Positions 17,979 through 26,905 of a stretch of 64,000 nucleotides of DNA are shown piece by piece. How positions within the stretch are numbered: position 1 is the first letter of the stretch; each line of letters opens with the position of its first letter. This DNA comes from Serratia sarumanii (GTDB lineage: Bacteria > Pseudomonadota > Gammaproteobacteria > Enterobacterales > Enterobacteriaceae): positions 3,658,001-3,722,000 of the forward strand of contig NZ_CP124750.1 in the NCBI RefSeq assembly GCF_029962605.1, given 5' to 3'. The position numbers and the translations under genes were made by a program. Under the pieces are notes generated by a model. That model was given only the letters and a program-made list of their open reading frames with translations. It was not told where the DNA came from and ran no database searches.

Positions 17979-18215
17979 CGAAATGCATGCCGCCAGCGAC
18001 GAAAAAACGCCCTTCAAAATGAAAAATAAAACTTTTTTGCCCGATCCGCGCCCGGCTAACGTTTCCTTGTCGCCTGCGGCTGACTATGATGTGATGGGTG
18101 CCGCCGCCGCGGTTTGTGAGCCGCCGCACTTTCGCGCGGATTGCGCCGCGGGAATAAAGAACTCTTGTCTGCTGCTGACGTCTTAGAAATGATTATTTAA
18201 GGGAAACGCCTGACT

Positions 18216-19685
18216 ATGACCAACCGGTTGACCAAAACCGCGTTAGCGGTGCTGCTGCTCGGCACGCTGAACGCCACCGCCCTGGCGCCAGCACAGGCGG
18301 AAAGCCAGGATCAGTTGCCGGATATGGGCACCTCCGCCGGCGGCACCCTGAGCATCGGACAAGAGCTGGCGATGGGCGATTTCTACGTGCGCCAACTGCG
18401 CGCCAGTGCCCCGCTGATCAACGATCCGCTGCTGAGCCAGTACATCAACCAGTTGGGCAACCGGCTGGTGGCCAGCGCCTATTCGGTGCGCACGCCGTTC
18501 CATTTCTATCTGGTGCGCAACGACGAGATCAACGCCTTCGCCTTCTTCGGCGGCAACGTGGTGCTGCACTCCGCGCTGCTGCGCGTCAGCGACAACGAAA
18601 GCCAGCTGGCTTCGGTGCTGGCACACGAAATCTCGCACGTCACCCAGCGCCACCTGGCGCGCGCAATGGAAGATCAGCAGCGCAACGCCCCGCTGACCTG
18701 GGTGGGCGCGCTCGGCTCCATCCTGCTGGCGATGGCCAACCCGACTATGGGCATGGCGGCGCTGAGCGGCACCCTGGCCGGCACCCAGCAGGGCATGATC
18801 AGCTTTACCCAATCGAACGAACAGGAAGCTGACCGCATCGGCATTCAAGTGCTGCAGCGTGCCGGATTCGATCCGGAAGCGATGCCCGACTTCCTGCAGA
18901 AGCTCTCGGATCAGTCGCGCTACGCCTCCAAACCGCCGGAAATGCTGCTGACGCACCCGTTGCCGGACAGCCGCCTTTCCGACGCGCGCAACCGCGCCAA
19001 CCAGATGCCGAAACACATCGTGCAGTCTTCGCAGGATTACCTGATGGCCAAGGTGCGCGCACTGGGCATGTACAGCTCGGAAGGCTATGGCCTGAACGAA
19101 GAGCTGCTCGGCTCGCTCAGCAAGGGCAATGTGCGCGAACAGGCGGCCGCCAAATACGGCCGCGCCATCCTGTTCTATGAAGCGAAAAAATACGACGACG
19201 CGCGCAACATCATTCAGCCGATGCTGGCGCAGGATGCGAAAAACGTCTGGCTGATCGACCTGATGACCGACATCGATCTCGGCCAGAAACGCGCGCCGCA
19301 GGCCATCGCCCGGCTGCAGGCGGCCAACGCCGCCCAGAGCAACAACCCGGTGCTGCAGCTCAACCTGGCCAACGCCTATGTCGAAGGCAACCAGCCGGCG
19401 CAGGCCTCGAAGATCCTGAACCGCTACACCTTTGCCCATCCGGACGATCCGAACGGCTGGGATCTGCTGGCGCAGGCCAGCGCCGCCCAAGGGCTGCGCG
19501 ATGAAGAACTGTCGGCCCGCGCCGAAAGCCTGGCGCTGACCGGCCGGCTCGATCAGGCCATCGGCCTGCTCAGCAATGCCAGCTCGCTGCAAAAACTCGG
19601 CAGCCTGAAACAGGCGCGCTACGATGCGCGCATCGACCAGCTGCGCCAACTGCAACAGCGCTTCCGCCAATACCAGCGCAGCTGA
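18216..19685 (+). CDS. bepA: BepA periplasmic metalloprotease/chaperone
   Basis: A 489-residue M48 peptidase. The signal peptide is cleaved after AQA (about 28). The zinc motif HEISH is at 137-141, with the downstream ligand Glu in NEQEADRIG. The C-terminal half (about 300-480) is a tetratricopeptide-repeat domain. In E. coli BepA degrades or matures misassembled LptD and works with the BAM complex, so it is functionally linked to bamC in this window. Its stop overlaps the first possible start of yfgD, an operon as in E. coli. Confidence 0.95.
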   Translation: MTNRLTKTALAVLLLGTLNATALAPAQAESQDQLPDMGTSAGGTLSIGQELAMGDFYVRQLRASAPLINDPLLSQYINQLGNRLVASAYSVRTPFHFYLVRNDEINAFAFFGGNVVLHSALLRVSDNESQLASVLAHEISHVTQRHLARAMEDQQRNAPLTWVGALGSILLAMANPTMGMAALSGTLAGTQQGMISFTQSNEQEADRIGIQVLQRAGFDPEAMPDFLQKLSDQSRYASKPPEMLLTHPLPDSRLSDARNRANQMPKHIVQSSQDYLMAKVRALGMYSSEGYGLNEELLGSLSKGNVREQAAAKYGRAILFYEAKKYDDARNIIQPMLAQDAKNVWLIDLMTDIDLGQKRAPQAIARLQAANAAQSNNPVLQLNLANAYVEGNQPAQASKILNRYTFAHPDDPNGWDLLAQASAAQGLRDEELSARAESLALTGRLDQAIGLLSNASSLQKLGSLKQARYDARIDQLRQLQQRFRQYQRS

Positions 19686-19705
19686 TGCAACAAGGAATGA
19701 ACGCC

Positions 19706-20059
19706 ATGAAAAACGTCACGATTTACCACAACCCGCGCTGCTCCAAGAGCCGTGAAACCCTGGCGCTGCTGGAACAGCACGGCGTCGATCCCAAGGTGGT
19801 GCTGTACCTTGAAACGCCCCCGTCGGCCGATGAGCTGAAAAAGCTGTTGAAGGAACTGGGCTTCACATCGGCGCGCGATCTGATGCGCAAGAAAGAAGAC
19901 CTGTACAAGGAATTGAAGCTGGCGGACGGCAGCCTGAGCGAAGAACAGCTGCTGGCGGCGATGACGGCGAACCCGAAACTGATCGAACGCCCGATCGTGG
20001 TGAAAGGCAGCAAGGCGCGCATCGGCCGGCCGCCGGAGCAGGTGCTGGAGATTTTGTAA
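19706..20059 (+). CDS. yfgD: YfgD, ArsC-like glutaredoxin-dependent reductase
   Basis: A 117-residue thioredoxin-fold protein of the ArsC family. The active-site cysteine is in YHNPRCSKSRETL and the C-terminal RPIVVKGSKARIGRPPEQVLEI is conserved. Arsenate reduction is possible by family, but the gene is linked to bepA rather than to ars genes, and its real substrate is unknown. I choose the ATG at 19706 (AAGGA nine bases upstream, E. coli-like N-terminus) over ATGs at 19685 and 19697. Confidence 0.9.
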   Translation: MKNVTIYHNPRCSKSRETLALLEQHGVDPKVVLYLETPPSADELKKLLKELGFTSARDLMRKKEDLYKELKLADGSLSEEQLLAAMTANPKLIERPIVVKGSKARIGRPPEQVLEIL

Positions 20060-20095
20060 ACGGTCAACCCGCCTCTTATTGAGCCGTAACATACC

Positions 20096-20122
20096 AATAG
20101 CCCTGAACAGGGCTATTTTTAA
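20096..20122 (+). terminator. Rho-independent terminator of bepA-yfgD
   Basis: Ten-bp stem (AATAGCCCTG / CAGGGCTATT) with a two-base minimum loop, continuing into TTTTT. Confidence 0.9.
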
Positions 20123-20259
20123 TTGTTTGTTATATAAATACTTTTCATCATCCTCAACTTCTCCTGTTGCTATGCTGCACAAATGCCGAGCCTCACGGCA
20201 AGACAGGCGTTGACAACCGTCAACACCCCCACTACCCTAATCGCATCACTGGACGAGCG

Positions 20260-20490
20260 ATGAAAAAACACCCAGACAAGCATATCCAGGCGGCATTAGC
20301 TTACGCCCTTTCTCAGGGTTGGCATTTTCGCCCCAGCAAAGGGCACGCATTTGGACGACTGCATTGCGCCTTTGCCGGACATCAAGAACATATGATGAGC
20401 ATCTGGAGCACGCCGAAAAATCCAGAGGTACATGCCAAACAGATTCGGCGCAAAGTCGATCACTGCCTGGCGCTGTCGCAGAAAAAATAA
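20260..20490 (+). CDS. HicA-like small protein, first gene of a two-gene module
   Basis: A 76-residue basic protein. The pattern A-LAYALSQGWHFRPSKGHAFGRLHC...STPKNPEVHAKQIRRKV recalls the compact double-stranded-RNA-binding fold of HicA (a GSH motif followed by a terminal helix). A toxin role is therefore possible but unproven; some related chromosomal proteins are not toxic. Thirteen bases separate its stop from the next gene, with which it is presumably cotranscribed. The ATG at 20260 is chosen because upstream codons look non-coding. Confidence 0.7.
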   Translation: MKKHPDKHIQAALAYALSQGWHFRPSKGHAFGRLHCAFAGHQEHMMSIWSTPKNPEVHAKQIRRKVDHCLALSQKK

Positions 20491-20503
20491 CCGGAGAATC
20501 ACC

Positions 20504-21049
20504 ATGACGCTCTTTCATTTCTCATTGACGCTAGATGGAGTGACCGCCGATACCACCGGGTTGGAGGATGCGCTGCATGCAGCGGGATGCGATGACGCGC
20601 TGATCTGTTTCTACGGTAAAACCGTCTACCTGGAGTTCGATCGAGAAAGCGATAACTTTGCGCACGCGATTTGCAGCGCCATCAGTGATATTGAGTCTGC
20701 AAATATTGGCGCCAAGGTGATATCGGTAGACTCCAGCCTGGTGGGATTAAGCGATATTGCCGAGCTCACTGAACTGTCGCGTCAGGCGATCGCGATGCTA
20801 AAAGACGGGACTCGCGGCCCCGGCGGCTTCCCTTCCCCCATTCAACGGCTCGGCGGCACCTCACCGTTATGGCGCTGGGCTGACGTGGCGGCCTGGTTGG
20901 CGCAACAAGGGAAAATCGACCCGCGGCTTGCAGACAATGCGCAGTGTCTGGAACATATCAATCTCGCTTTGCAACTGCGAAGCGATCGGCAACGCCAGCA
21001 GGTTGAGCACTACAGCTCCCTGCTGGAACATGCAGAAAAACAGGTTTGA
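20504..21049 (+). CDS. HTH protein, partner of the HicA-like gene
   Basis: A 181-residue protein. The N-terminal half (about 1-80) is an uncharacterised alpha/beta domain (DALICFYGKTVYLEFDRESD). The C-terminal half has an AlpA/MerR-type helix-turn-helix: VGLSDIAELTELSRQAIAMLKDGTRG, then FPSPIQRLGGTSPLWRWADVAAWL. This is typical of a DNA-binding antitoxin or autorepressor. A GGAG site lies upstream of the ATG. It converges on hda, the stops being seven bases apart. Function of the pair is inferred from architecture. Confidence 0.75.
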   Translation: MTLFHFSLTLDGVTADTTGLEDALHAAGCDDALICFYGKTVYLEFDRESDNFAHAICSAISDIESANIGAKVISVDSSLVGLSDIAELTELSRQAIAMLKDGTRGPGGFPSPIQRLGGTSPLWRWADVAAWLAQQGKIDPRLADNAQCLEHINLALQLRSDRQRQQVEHYSSLLEHAEKQV

Positions 21050-21056
21050 TGGCTCG

Positions 21057-21758
21057 CTACAGCCCCAAGATCTCTTTAACGAACGGGATGGTCAGCTTGC
21101 GCTGGGCGGTGATCGAGGCGCGATCGAGTTGATCGAGGGTCATAAACAGCGTGCGCATCTCGCGATCCAGCCGTTTCAACAGGAAGCGGCCCACGTCTTC
21201 CGGCAGCTCGAAGCCGCGCAGTTTGCCGCGCAGCTGCAGCGCCAGCAGTTTCTCTTCGTCCGACAGCGGCTGCAGCTTGTAGATCTGCCCCCAGTCCAGG
21301 CGCGAAGCCAGATCCGGCAAACGCAGGTTCAGCTGGCGCGGCGGGCGATCTCCGGTGATGAACAAACGGGTGCGGCCGGTTTCCAGAATGCGATTGTAGA
21401 GGTTGAAGATCGCCATCTCCCACTCTTCGTCGCCGGCGATGCATTCAATATTGTCGATGCAAACCAGCGCCAGCTGCTCCATGCCGTCCAACACTTCAGG
21501 CACGAAGTAGGCGCGCTTGTCGAGCGGCACATAGCCCACCGCCTCGCCCTTCTGCGAAAGCTCGGCGCAGGCCGCATGCAGCAGATGGCTGCGCCCGCCG
21601 CCTTCACGCGACCAAAAATAGATATAGCTGCCATGTTCCTGACGGACGGCGGATTGGATCGCGGCTAATAGGGATGGGTTCTCGCCCGGATAAAAACTGG
21701 CGAAAGTTTCATCATCGGGAAGATAAAGTGGCAGTGAAAGCTGTGCCGGCGTATTCAG
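21057..21758 (-). CDS. hda: Hda, DnaA regulatory inactivator (CTG start)
   Basis: A 233-residue AAA+ protein homologous to DnaA domain III. With the DNA-loaded beta clamp it stimulates hydrolysis of DnaA-bound ATP and so prevents re-initiation. The clamp-binding motif QLSLPLYLP is at the N-terminus; [13 protein letters not shown] is Walker B, and [21 protein letters not shown] carries sensor and arginine-finger regions. The conserved N-terminus is encoded only if translation begins at CTG 21758: a TGA lies four codons upstream and no ATG, GTG or TTG occurs in frame before codon 74. GAGGTG lies just upstream. Length equals E. coli Hda. Confidence 0.95.
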   Translation of the reverse strand: MNTPAQLSLPLYLPDDETFASFYPGENPSLLAAIQSAVRQEHGSYIYFWSREGGGRSHLLHAACAELSQKGEAVGYVPLDKRAYFVPEVLDGMEQLALVCIDNIECIAGDEEWEMAIFNLYNRILETGRTRLFITGDRPPRQLNLRLPDLASRLDWGQIYKLQPLSDEEKLLALQLRGKLRGFELPEDVGRFLLKRLDREMRTLFMTLDQLDRASITAQRKLTIPFVKEILGL

Positions 21759-22030
21759 AGAAGCACCTCAACCAAAACTGGCAGAAAAACGTGGGCAGTT
21801 TAACACAGAAAACGGGCGCTGTTGAACCGGCAGGATCTTATGCCGCAATAGTGAGCAATGCCTAAGCGCCGCTTGATCGGCTGCGGTGTCCGCCAAGGCA
21901 AGAATTGTCCGATATCATTCCCTAACTCCATGCCTGCGCAGGTTAAATTTGTAATTTAAGTAAAATCTGACCTAGTATAGGTAGGCTAAATGCAATCACC
22001 ATCAACAAGGTTTCTGCAAGGATATAGACG

Positions 22031-22546
22031 ATGAAAGTATGGAATAAAGTGCTGTTGGCCTCCTTTATCGGGTTGTTGGTTGCCGGCTGTGATGACTCGT
22101 CCAAGGTTGACGCCAACCTGGATAAAGCCAAAGACAGCGCCGAGCAGATGAAAGACGCCGCCCAGAAAAAAGCGGACGATCTGACGGACAAAGCGAAAGC
22201 AACGGCGGATGAAATCAAAAAAGAGGCCGCCACCCAGGCTGACCAGCTGAAAGACAAAGCCTCGGCGATTAAAGATGAAGCTGCCAAACAGGCGGACGCC
22301 ATCACCAACGACGCCAAGGCCAAAGCCGCCGCGATCAAAGACGACGCAGGCAAACAGAGCCAGCAGTTGGTGGATCAGGCTAAAGCCATCAAGAACGACG
22401 CCATCAACGGCGCTAACGATCTGACCGAGCAGGCCAAGGCCAAGACCGAAGCCATCAAGAGCAGCGCCGAAAACAAAGCGCAAGAGTTGAAACAAGAGAC
22501 CGATGCGGCGGTAAACGGCGATACGCAGCCGGCCACCCAGCAATAA
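22031..22546 (+). CDS. Coiled-coil lipoprotein, LEA-like repeats
   Basis: A 171-residue lipoprotein with lipobox LVAGC (Cys20). The mature part is almost entirely Ala, Lys, Asp, Glu and Gln with a repeating A-(K/D)-x-x-A-D/E-x-x-K pattern, about 11 residues per unit, predicting a long amphipathic helix or coiled coil. This recalls late-embryogenesis-abundant-like and Lpp-like envelope stress proteins. No enzyme motif. AAGGATA lies upstream. It is 31 bases upstream of a GlsB/YeaQ-family gene, another stress-associated family, so the two may form an operon. Specific function unknown. Confidence 0.8.
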   Translation: MKVWNKVLLASFIGLLVAGCDDSSKVDANLDKAKDSAEQMKDAAQKKADDLTDKAKATADEIKKEAATQADQLKDKASAIKDEAAKQADAITNDAKAKAAAIKDDAGKQSQQLVDQAKAIKNDAINGANDLTEQAKAKTEAIKSSAENKAQELKQETDAAVNGDTQPATQQ

Positions 22547-22577
22547 GCATACTCAGCAATAAAGTAAGGAGCAGTAA

Positions 22578-22826
22578 ATGGGGATTATTTCCTGGATTAT
22601 CTTCGGCCTGATCGCCGGTATTTTGGCTAAGTGGATCATGCCCGGCAAAGACGGCGGCGGCTTTATCCTGACCATCGTGCTGGGGATCATCGGCGCCGTG
22701 GTCGGCGGCTATATCAGCACCTTCTTCGGCTACGGCAAGGTTGACGGCTTCAACTTCGGCAGCTTCGTGGTAGCGGTTATCGGCGCTATCGTGGTGCTGT
22801 TCGTGTACCGCAAAATTCGCAGCTAA
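22578..22826 (+). CDS. GlsB/YeaQ/YmgE family membrane protein
   Basis: An 82-residue, Gly-rich protein with three membrane segments (GIISWIIFGLIAGILAKW, GGFILTIVLGIIGAVVGGY and FVVAVIGAIVVLFVY). This is the transglycosylase-associated protein family, often induced under stationary or envelope stress; the molecular role is unknown. AAGGAG precedes the ATG. Confidence 0.92.
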   Translation: MGIISWIIFGLIAGILAKWIMPGKDGGGFILTIVLGIIGAVVGGYISTFFGYGKVDGFNFGSFVVAVIGAIVVLFVYRKIRS

Positions 22827-22835
22827 TATGACATT

Positions 22836-22858
22836 GGGGAGCTGAGGCTCCCCTTTTT
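22836..22858 (+). terminator. Rho-independent terminator after the GlsB-family gene
   Basis: Seven-bp stem (GGGGAGC / GCTCCCC) with a four-base loop and TTTTT tail. Confidence 0.9.
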
Positions 22859-22860
22859 CA

Positions 22861-23511
22861 CTATTTAACCATGCGTCCGTCATTAAGAATGAACGCAGTT
22901 CTCCCGTCCCAAAACTCAGCAATAAAAATATCTTTCGGCTCTATACCGTGTTCACGGATAGTTTGGCTCAACCACTCCTCATCTTTATTAATCTCCTGCA
23001 GCTCATAAGGCCTGGCTCTGCCATTTTTCATAATGATAATCGAAGGCAGCTCATTTCCCTCACATACCGCAGTTATCTGACCGCCCGGCTCAATTTGCGC
23101 ATAGACAATCTCTTGAAAAGCGTGAACCCCCTGCGCATGCAGCTGTGAGGAAACGTTCAAGATATCGATTTTATTTTTCTTGGCTAAAATATTTTCCATT
23201 AAAAAGCGGCCGTTTTTTATAATTGGTATCGGGTTGCCGATAGTGACCGAACGAAAGAAGTTGCAGTGTTTACTGATTGCATTCAACAGAGAAATTAGCC
23301 CTACACCGATAAGCAGTACAACGACATACTGGTACAAGGGGATGCTATCGCTATAGATAACGCCCCCAATAATGCCCCCGAGCACAAAGTTGCCGATAAA
23401 ATCCACAGGGGTCATTTGCGATAGCTGGGTCTTTCCGGACAGGTTCAAGTGGGTGATAACAATGACAAAGCCAATAACAAATTTGAGCAAAATATATCCG
23501 TAGTACTCCAT
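22861..23511 (-). CDS. DUF421 (YetF-type) membrane protein
   Basis: A 216-residue protein with three N-terminal membrane helices (about 5-80) and a cytosolic C-terminal domain carrying the DUF421 pattern (PVDFIGNFVLGGIIGG; IPIIKNGRF; LHAQGV; ICTI-like region IEPGGQITAV). Relatives include B. subtilis YetF and YrbG; their function is not established. Codon use and base composition are more AT-rich than the neighbours, which suggests later acquisition. Transcribed alone, against the GlsB-family gene. Confidence 0.8.
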   Translation of the reverse strand: MEYYGYILLKFVIGFVIVITHLNLSGKTQLSQMTPVDFIGNFVLGGIIGGVIYSDSIPLYQYVVVLLIGVGLISLLNAISKHCNFFRSVTIGNPIPIIKNGRFLMENILAKKNKIDILNVSSQLHAQGVHAFQEIVYAQIEPGGQITAVCEGNELPSIIIMKNGRARPYELQEINKDEEWLSQTIREHGIEPKDIFIAEFWDGRTAFILNDGRMVK

Positions 23512-23587
23512 ATCCTTTTCCTTTTAATCGATGTTGTTAATGCTATCAGCTACTTTATCCCAACGGATGTAAAGGCAGAAATACGAG

Positions 23588-23617
23588 TAAAAAGGGCAGC
23601 CCCTGGGCTGCCCTTTT
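23588..23617 (-). terminator. Rho-independent terminator of uraA
   Basis: Minus-strand stem GGGCAGCCC / GGGCTGCCC-type inverted repeat followed by TTTTTAC, a few bases after the uraA stop. Confidence 0.88.
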
Positions 23618-23619
23618 CG

Positions 23620-24909
23620 TTACTTCTGCTCCGCCGGTTCGTCCGGCGCGTCGAGCACCTCTTCTTCCTTGCGGAACAGGCTGATGACCTTGAATAGCAG
23701 GCTCAGGCCGATACCCACGATGGTCGCCAGCGCCATGCCTTTCAGCTCCGCCGCACCGATATGCACCTTGGCACCGCTTACGCCGATGATCAGGATCACC
23801 GAGGTCAAAATCAGGTTTTGCGCTTTGTTGTAATCCACTTTGGACTCGATCAGCACGCGAATGCCCGAGGCGCCGATCACACCGTACAGCAGCAGGGAAA
23901 CGCCGCCCATCACCGGCACCGGCACCGCCTGGATCGCCGCCGCCAGCTTACCGATGCAGGACAGCAGGATCGCCAACACCGCCGCGCCGCCGATCACCCA
24001 GGTGCTGTAGACCTTGGTGATGGCCATCACGCCGATGTTCTCACCGTAGGTGGTGTTCGGCGTAGAGCCGAAGAAGCCGGAGAACACCGTCGAGATACCG
24101 TTAGCGAACATCGAGCGGTGCAGCCCTGGATCGCGGATCAGATCTTTCTTCACGATGTTGGCGGTCACCACCAGGTGGCCGACGTGCTCGGCGATCACCA
24201 CCAGCGCCGCCGGCAGAATGGTGAAGATGGCGAACCACTCAAAGCGCGGAGTGTAGAAGGTCGGCAGCGCGAACCAGTGCGCCTCGCGAATCGGAGTCAA
24301 ATCCACCACGCCCATGAAGAACGACAGCGCATAGCCCACCAGCACGCCGATCAGGATCGGGATAATCGCCAGGAAGCCGCGGAACAGCACCGAGCCGAGC
24401 ACCGTGACCGCCAGCGTCACCAGCGAAATGGTGATGGTGGTCGAATCGGCGCTGGTGCCTTCCGCCGGCAGCAGCCCCGCCATGTTGGCCGCCACGCCCG
24501 CCAACTCCAGCCCGATGACGGCGACGATCGCCCCCATCGCCGCCGGCGGGAACATCACGTCCAACCAGCCGGTGCCGGCCTTTTTCACGATCAACGCCAC
24601 CAGGCAAAACAGCACGCCGCACATGATGAAACCGCCCAACGCCACTTCGTAACCGAGCGGCAACAGCAGCAGCACCGGCGAGATAAACGCGAAGCTGGAA
24701 CCGAGGTAGGCCGGGATCTTGCCTTTACAGATGAACAGATACAGCAGCGTGCCAATGCCGTTGAACAGCAGCACGGTCGCCGGGTTGATCTTGAACAGGA
24801 TAGGCACCAGCACGGTGGCGCCGAACATGGCGAACAGGTGCTGGAAGCTGAGCGGAATGGTCTGGAGCAGCGGCGGGCGCTCGCTGACGCCGATGGCGCG
24901 ACGGGTCAT
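23620..24909 (-). CDS. uraA: UraA, uracil:proton symporter
   Basis: A 429-residue nucleobase-ascorbate (NAT/NCS2) transporter with about 14 membrane segments, importing uracil with a proton. Family signatures include GSSFAFISPV, the histidine/glutamate region VVIAEHVGHLV and GFFGSTPNTTYGENIGVMA. It follows upp after 76 bases; import and phosphoribosylation of uracil are thus encoded together, as in E. coli. The C-terminus is a charged cytosolic tail (EEEVLDAPDEPAEQK). Confidence 0.95.
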   Translation of the reverse strand: MTRRAIGVSERPPLLQTIPLSFQHLFAMFGATVLVPILFKINPATVLLFNGIGTLLYLFICKGKIPAYLGSSFAFISPVLLLLPLGYEVALGGFIMCGVLFCLVALIVKKAGTGWLDVMFPPAAMGAIVAVIGLELAGVAANMAGLLPAEGTSADSTTITISLVTLAVTVLGSVLFRGFLAIIPILIGVLVGYALSFFMGVVDLTPIREAHWFALPTFYTPRFEWFAIFTILPAALVVIAEHVGHLVVTANIVKKDLIRDPGLHRSMFANGISTVFSGFFGSTPNTTYGENIGVMAITKVYSTWVIGGAAVLAILLSCIGKLAAAIQAVPVPVMGGVSLLLYGVIGASGIRVLIESKVDYNKAQNLILTSVILIIGVSGAKVHIGAAELKGMALATIVGIGLSLLFKVISLFRKEEEVLDAPDEPAEQK

Positions 24910-24950
24910 GTGTGCTTTTCCTCGGTTTATTGGTTTTATAGGTTTTAGTC

Positions 24951-24979
24951 AAAAAAAAGCCGACTCGTTAAGTCGGCTC
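24951..24979 (-). terminator. Intercistronic terminator between upp and uraA
   Basis: AGCCGACT / AGTCGGCT stem with five-base loop followed by eight T, directly after the upp stop and upstream of uraA. It should reduce read-through, giving more upp than uraA, unless uraA has its own promoter in the remaining 40 bases. Confidence 0.85.
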
Positions 24980-24985
24980 AAATGT

Positions 24986-25612
24986 TTACTTGGTACCAAA
25001 TATCTTGTCGCCCGCATCGCCCAGGCCAGGCACGATGTAGCCTTTGTCGTTCAGGCACTGATCGATGGAGGCGGTGTACAGCTCAACGTCCGGGTGCGCT
25101 TTCTCCAGCGCGGCGATGCCTTCCGGCGCCGCCACCAGAACCAGCACCTTGATGCTGTGGCAGCCGGCTTTCTTCAGCAGATCGATAGTGGAGATCATCG
25201 AACCGCCGGTGGCCAGCATCGGGTCAACGACCAGCGCCATACGCTCTTCGATGTTGGAAACCAGCTTCTGGAAGTACGGCACCGGCTCCAGGGTTTCTTC
25301 GTCGCGGTATACGCCCACCACGCTGATGCGCGCGCTCGGCACGTGCTCCAAAACCCCTTCCATCATGCCCAGGCCTGCGCGCAGGATCGGCACTACGGTA
25401 ATCTTTTTCCCTTTGATCTGATCCACTTCAACTGGCCCGCACCAGCCTTCGATGGTGACTTTTTCCGTCTCCAGATCGGCGGTCGCTTCATAGGTCAGTA
25501 AACTACCCACTTCTGAGGCCAGCTCACGGAAGCGTTTGGTGCTGATGTCATTTTCGCGCATCAGGCCAAGCTTGTGTTTTACCAGCGGGTGTTTCACCTC
25601 AACGATCTTCAT
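24986..25612 (-). CDS. upp: Upp, uracil phosphoribosyltransferase
   Basis: A 208-residue enzyme converting uracil and PRPP to UMP (pyrimidine salvage). The PRPP-binding loop is [11 protein letters not shown], and the uracil-binding C-terminus is [17 protein letters not shown]. Two ATG codons lie in tandem; the second (25612) gives the E. coli N-terminus and better spacing from AGGAG. Divergent from purM, upstream of uraA. Confidence 0.97.
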   Translation of the reverse strand: MKIVEVKHPLVKHKLGLMRENDISTKRFRELASEVGSLLTYEATADLETEKVTIEGWCGPVEVDQIKGKKITVVPILRAGLGMMEGVLEHVPSARISVVGVYRDEETLEPVPYFQKLVSNIEERMALVVDPMLATGGSMISTIDLLKKAGCHSIKVLVLVAAPEGIAALEKAHPDVELYTASIDQCLNDKGYIVPGLGDAGDKIFGTK

Positions 25613-25765
25613 CATTTTTCTCCTATTAAGGTGGTTGCGGCCAAAAAAATCGCGGGATTATACCTCCTTTTTTTCGCCGCGCCACCCACAATAGCCCGAT
25701 CGGGATCAACAAAAGTTTGAATATCAGTATAGATGACGAAAAAGCGGAGCCGGTTCACAAGCCGC

Positions 25766-25781
25766 TCGCAAACGTTTGCCT
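25766..25781 (+). promoter_or_regulatory. PUR box upstream of purM
   Basis: TCGCAAACGTTTGCCT contains the perfect 12-base core GCAAACGTTTGC of the PurR operator, about 90 bases before the purM start. Binding by PurR with hypoxanthine or guanine is the known control of purMN in E. coli. Confidence 0.82.
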
Positions 25782-25867
25782 GCGCTGTTAGAATTGCCGC
25801 GCCTTATTCCGGAATCAACATCGGAAGCACAGTTTTCAAACCGCAAACCGTCGTGGGGAATCGCGCA

Positions 25868-26905
25868 GTGACCGACAAAACCTCTCTCAGCTATAAAGAC
25901 GCAGGTGTCGATATCGATGCTGGCAACGCATTGGTAGACCGCATCAAAGGTGTAGTTAAACAGACCCGTCGCCCGGAAGTGATGGGCGGTCTGGGCGGGT
26001 TTGGCGCCCTGTGTGCGTTGCCGCAGAAATACCGCGAGCCGGTGCTGGTTTCCGGTACCGACGGTGTGGGCACCAAGCTGCGTCTGGCGATGGATCTGAA
26101 ACGCCACGACACCATCGGCATCGATCTGGTGGCGATGTGCGTCAACGATCTGGTGGTTCAGGGCGCCGAGCCGCTGTTCTTCCTCGACTACTACGCGACC
26201 GGCAAGCTGGATGTGGACACCGCGGCCAGCGTGATCACCGGCATCGCCGAAGGCTGCAAACAGTCCGGCTGTGCGCTGGTGGGCGGCGAAACCGCTGAAA
26301 TGCCGGGCATGTACCACGGCGAAGACTACGACGTGGCCGGTTTCTGCGTCGGCGTGGTCGAAAAATCCGAGATCATCGACGGCAGCAAAGTGCAGTCCGG
26401 CGACGCGCTGATCGCCCTGGGCGCTTCCGGCCCGCACTCCAACGGCTACTCGCTGGTGCGCAAAATCCTGGAAGTGAGCAACACCGATCCGACCGCCACC
26501 CAGCTGGAAGGCAAACCGCTGGCCGACCACCTGCTGGCGCCGACCAAGATTTACGTGAAGTCCGTGCTGGAGCTGATCGAGAAGGCGGACGTACACGCCA
26601 TCGCTCACCTCACCGGCGGCGGCTTCTGGGAAAACATTCCACGCGTGCTGCCGGAAGGCATGCAGGCGGTGATCGACGAAGCCAGCTGGCAGTGGCCGGC
26701 GGTGTTCACCTGGCTGCAGCAGGCCGGCAACGTCAGCCGCCATGAAATGTACCGCACCTTCAACTGCGGCATAGGCATGGTCATCGCCCTGCCGGAAGCC
26801 GAAGTGGAAGCGGCCATCGCGCTGCTGACCGCGGCAGGTGAAAAAGCGTGGAAAATCGGTAAACTGACCGCCTCTTCCGACGAACAACAAGTGGTCATCA
26901 ACTGA
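25868..26905 (+). CDS. purM: PurM, AIR synthase
   Basis: A 345-residue phosphoribosylformylglycinamidine cyclo-ligase, closing the imidazole ring in de novo purine synthesis with ATP. Motifs: [43 protein letters not shown] and [13 protein letters not shown]. Translation starts at GTG 25868 (GGGGA eight bases upstream), which matches E. coli exactly in length; in-frame upstream codons run through the PUR box and are not coding. Its stop overlaps the purN start (TGATG). Confidence 0.96.
   Translation: MTDKTSLSYKDAGVDIDAGNALVDRIKGVVKQTRRPEVMGGLGGFGALCALPQKYREPVLVSGTDGVGTKLRLAMDLKRHDTIGIDLVAMCVNDLVVQGAEPLFFLDYYATGKLDVDTAASVITGIAEGCKQSGCALVGGETAEMPGMYHGEDYDVAGFCVGVVEKSEIIDGSKVQSGDALIALGASGPHSNGYSLVRKILEVSNTDPTATQLEGKPLADHLLAPTKIYVKSVLELIEKADVHAIAHLTGGGFWENIPRVLPEGMQAVIDEASWQWPAVFTWLQQAGNVSRHEMYRTFNCGIGMVIALPEAEVEAAIALLTAAGEKAWKIGKLTASSDEQQVVIN

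Noticed and set aside
17877-18017. 47-codon extension of the Rrf2 protein
   Set aside because: It would be encoded by the promoter and palindromes; the winged-helix domain starts at the ATG at 17876.
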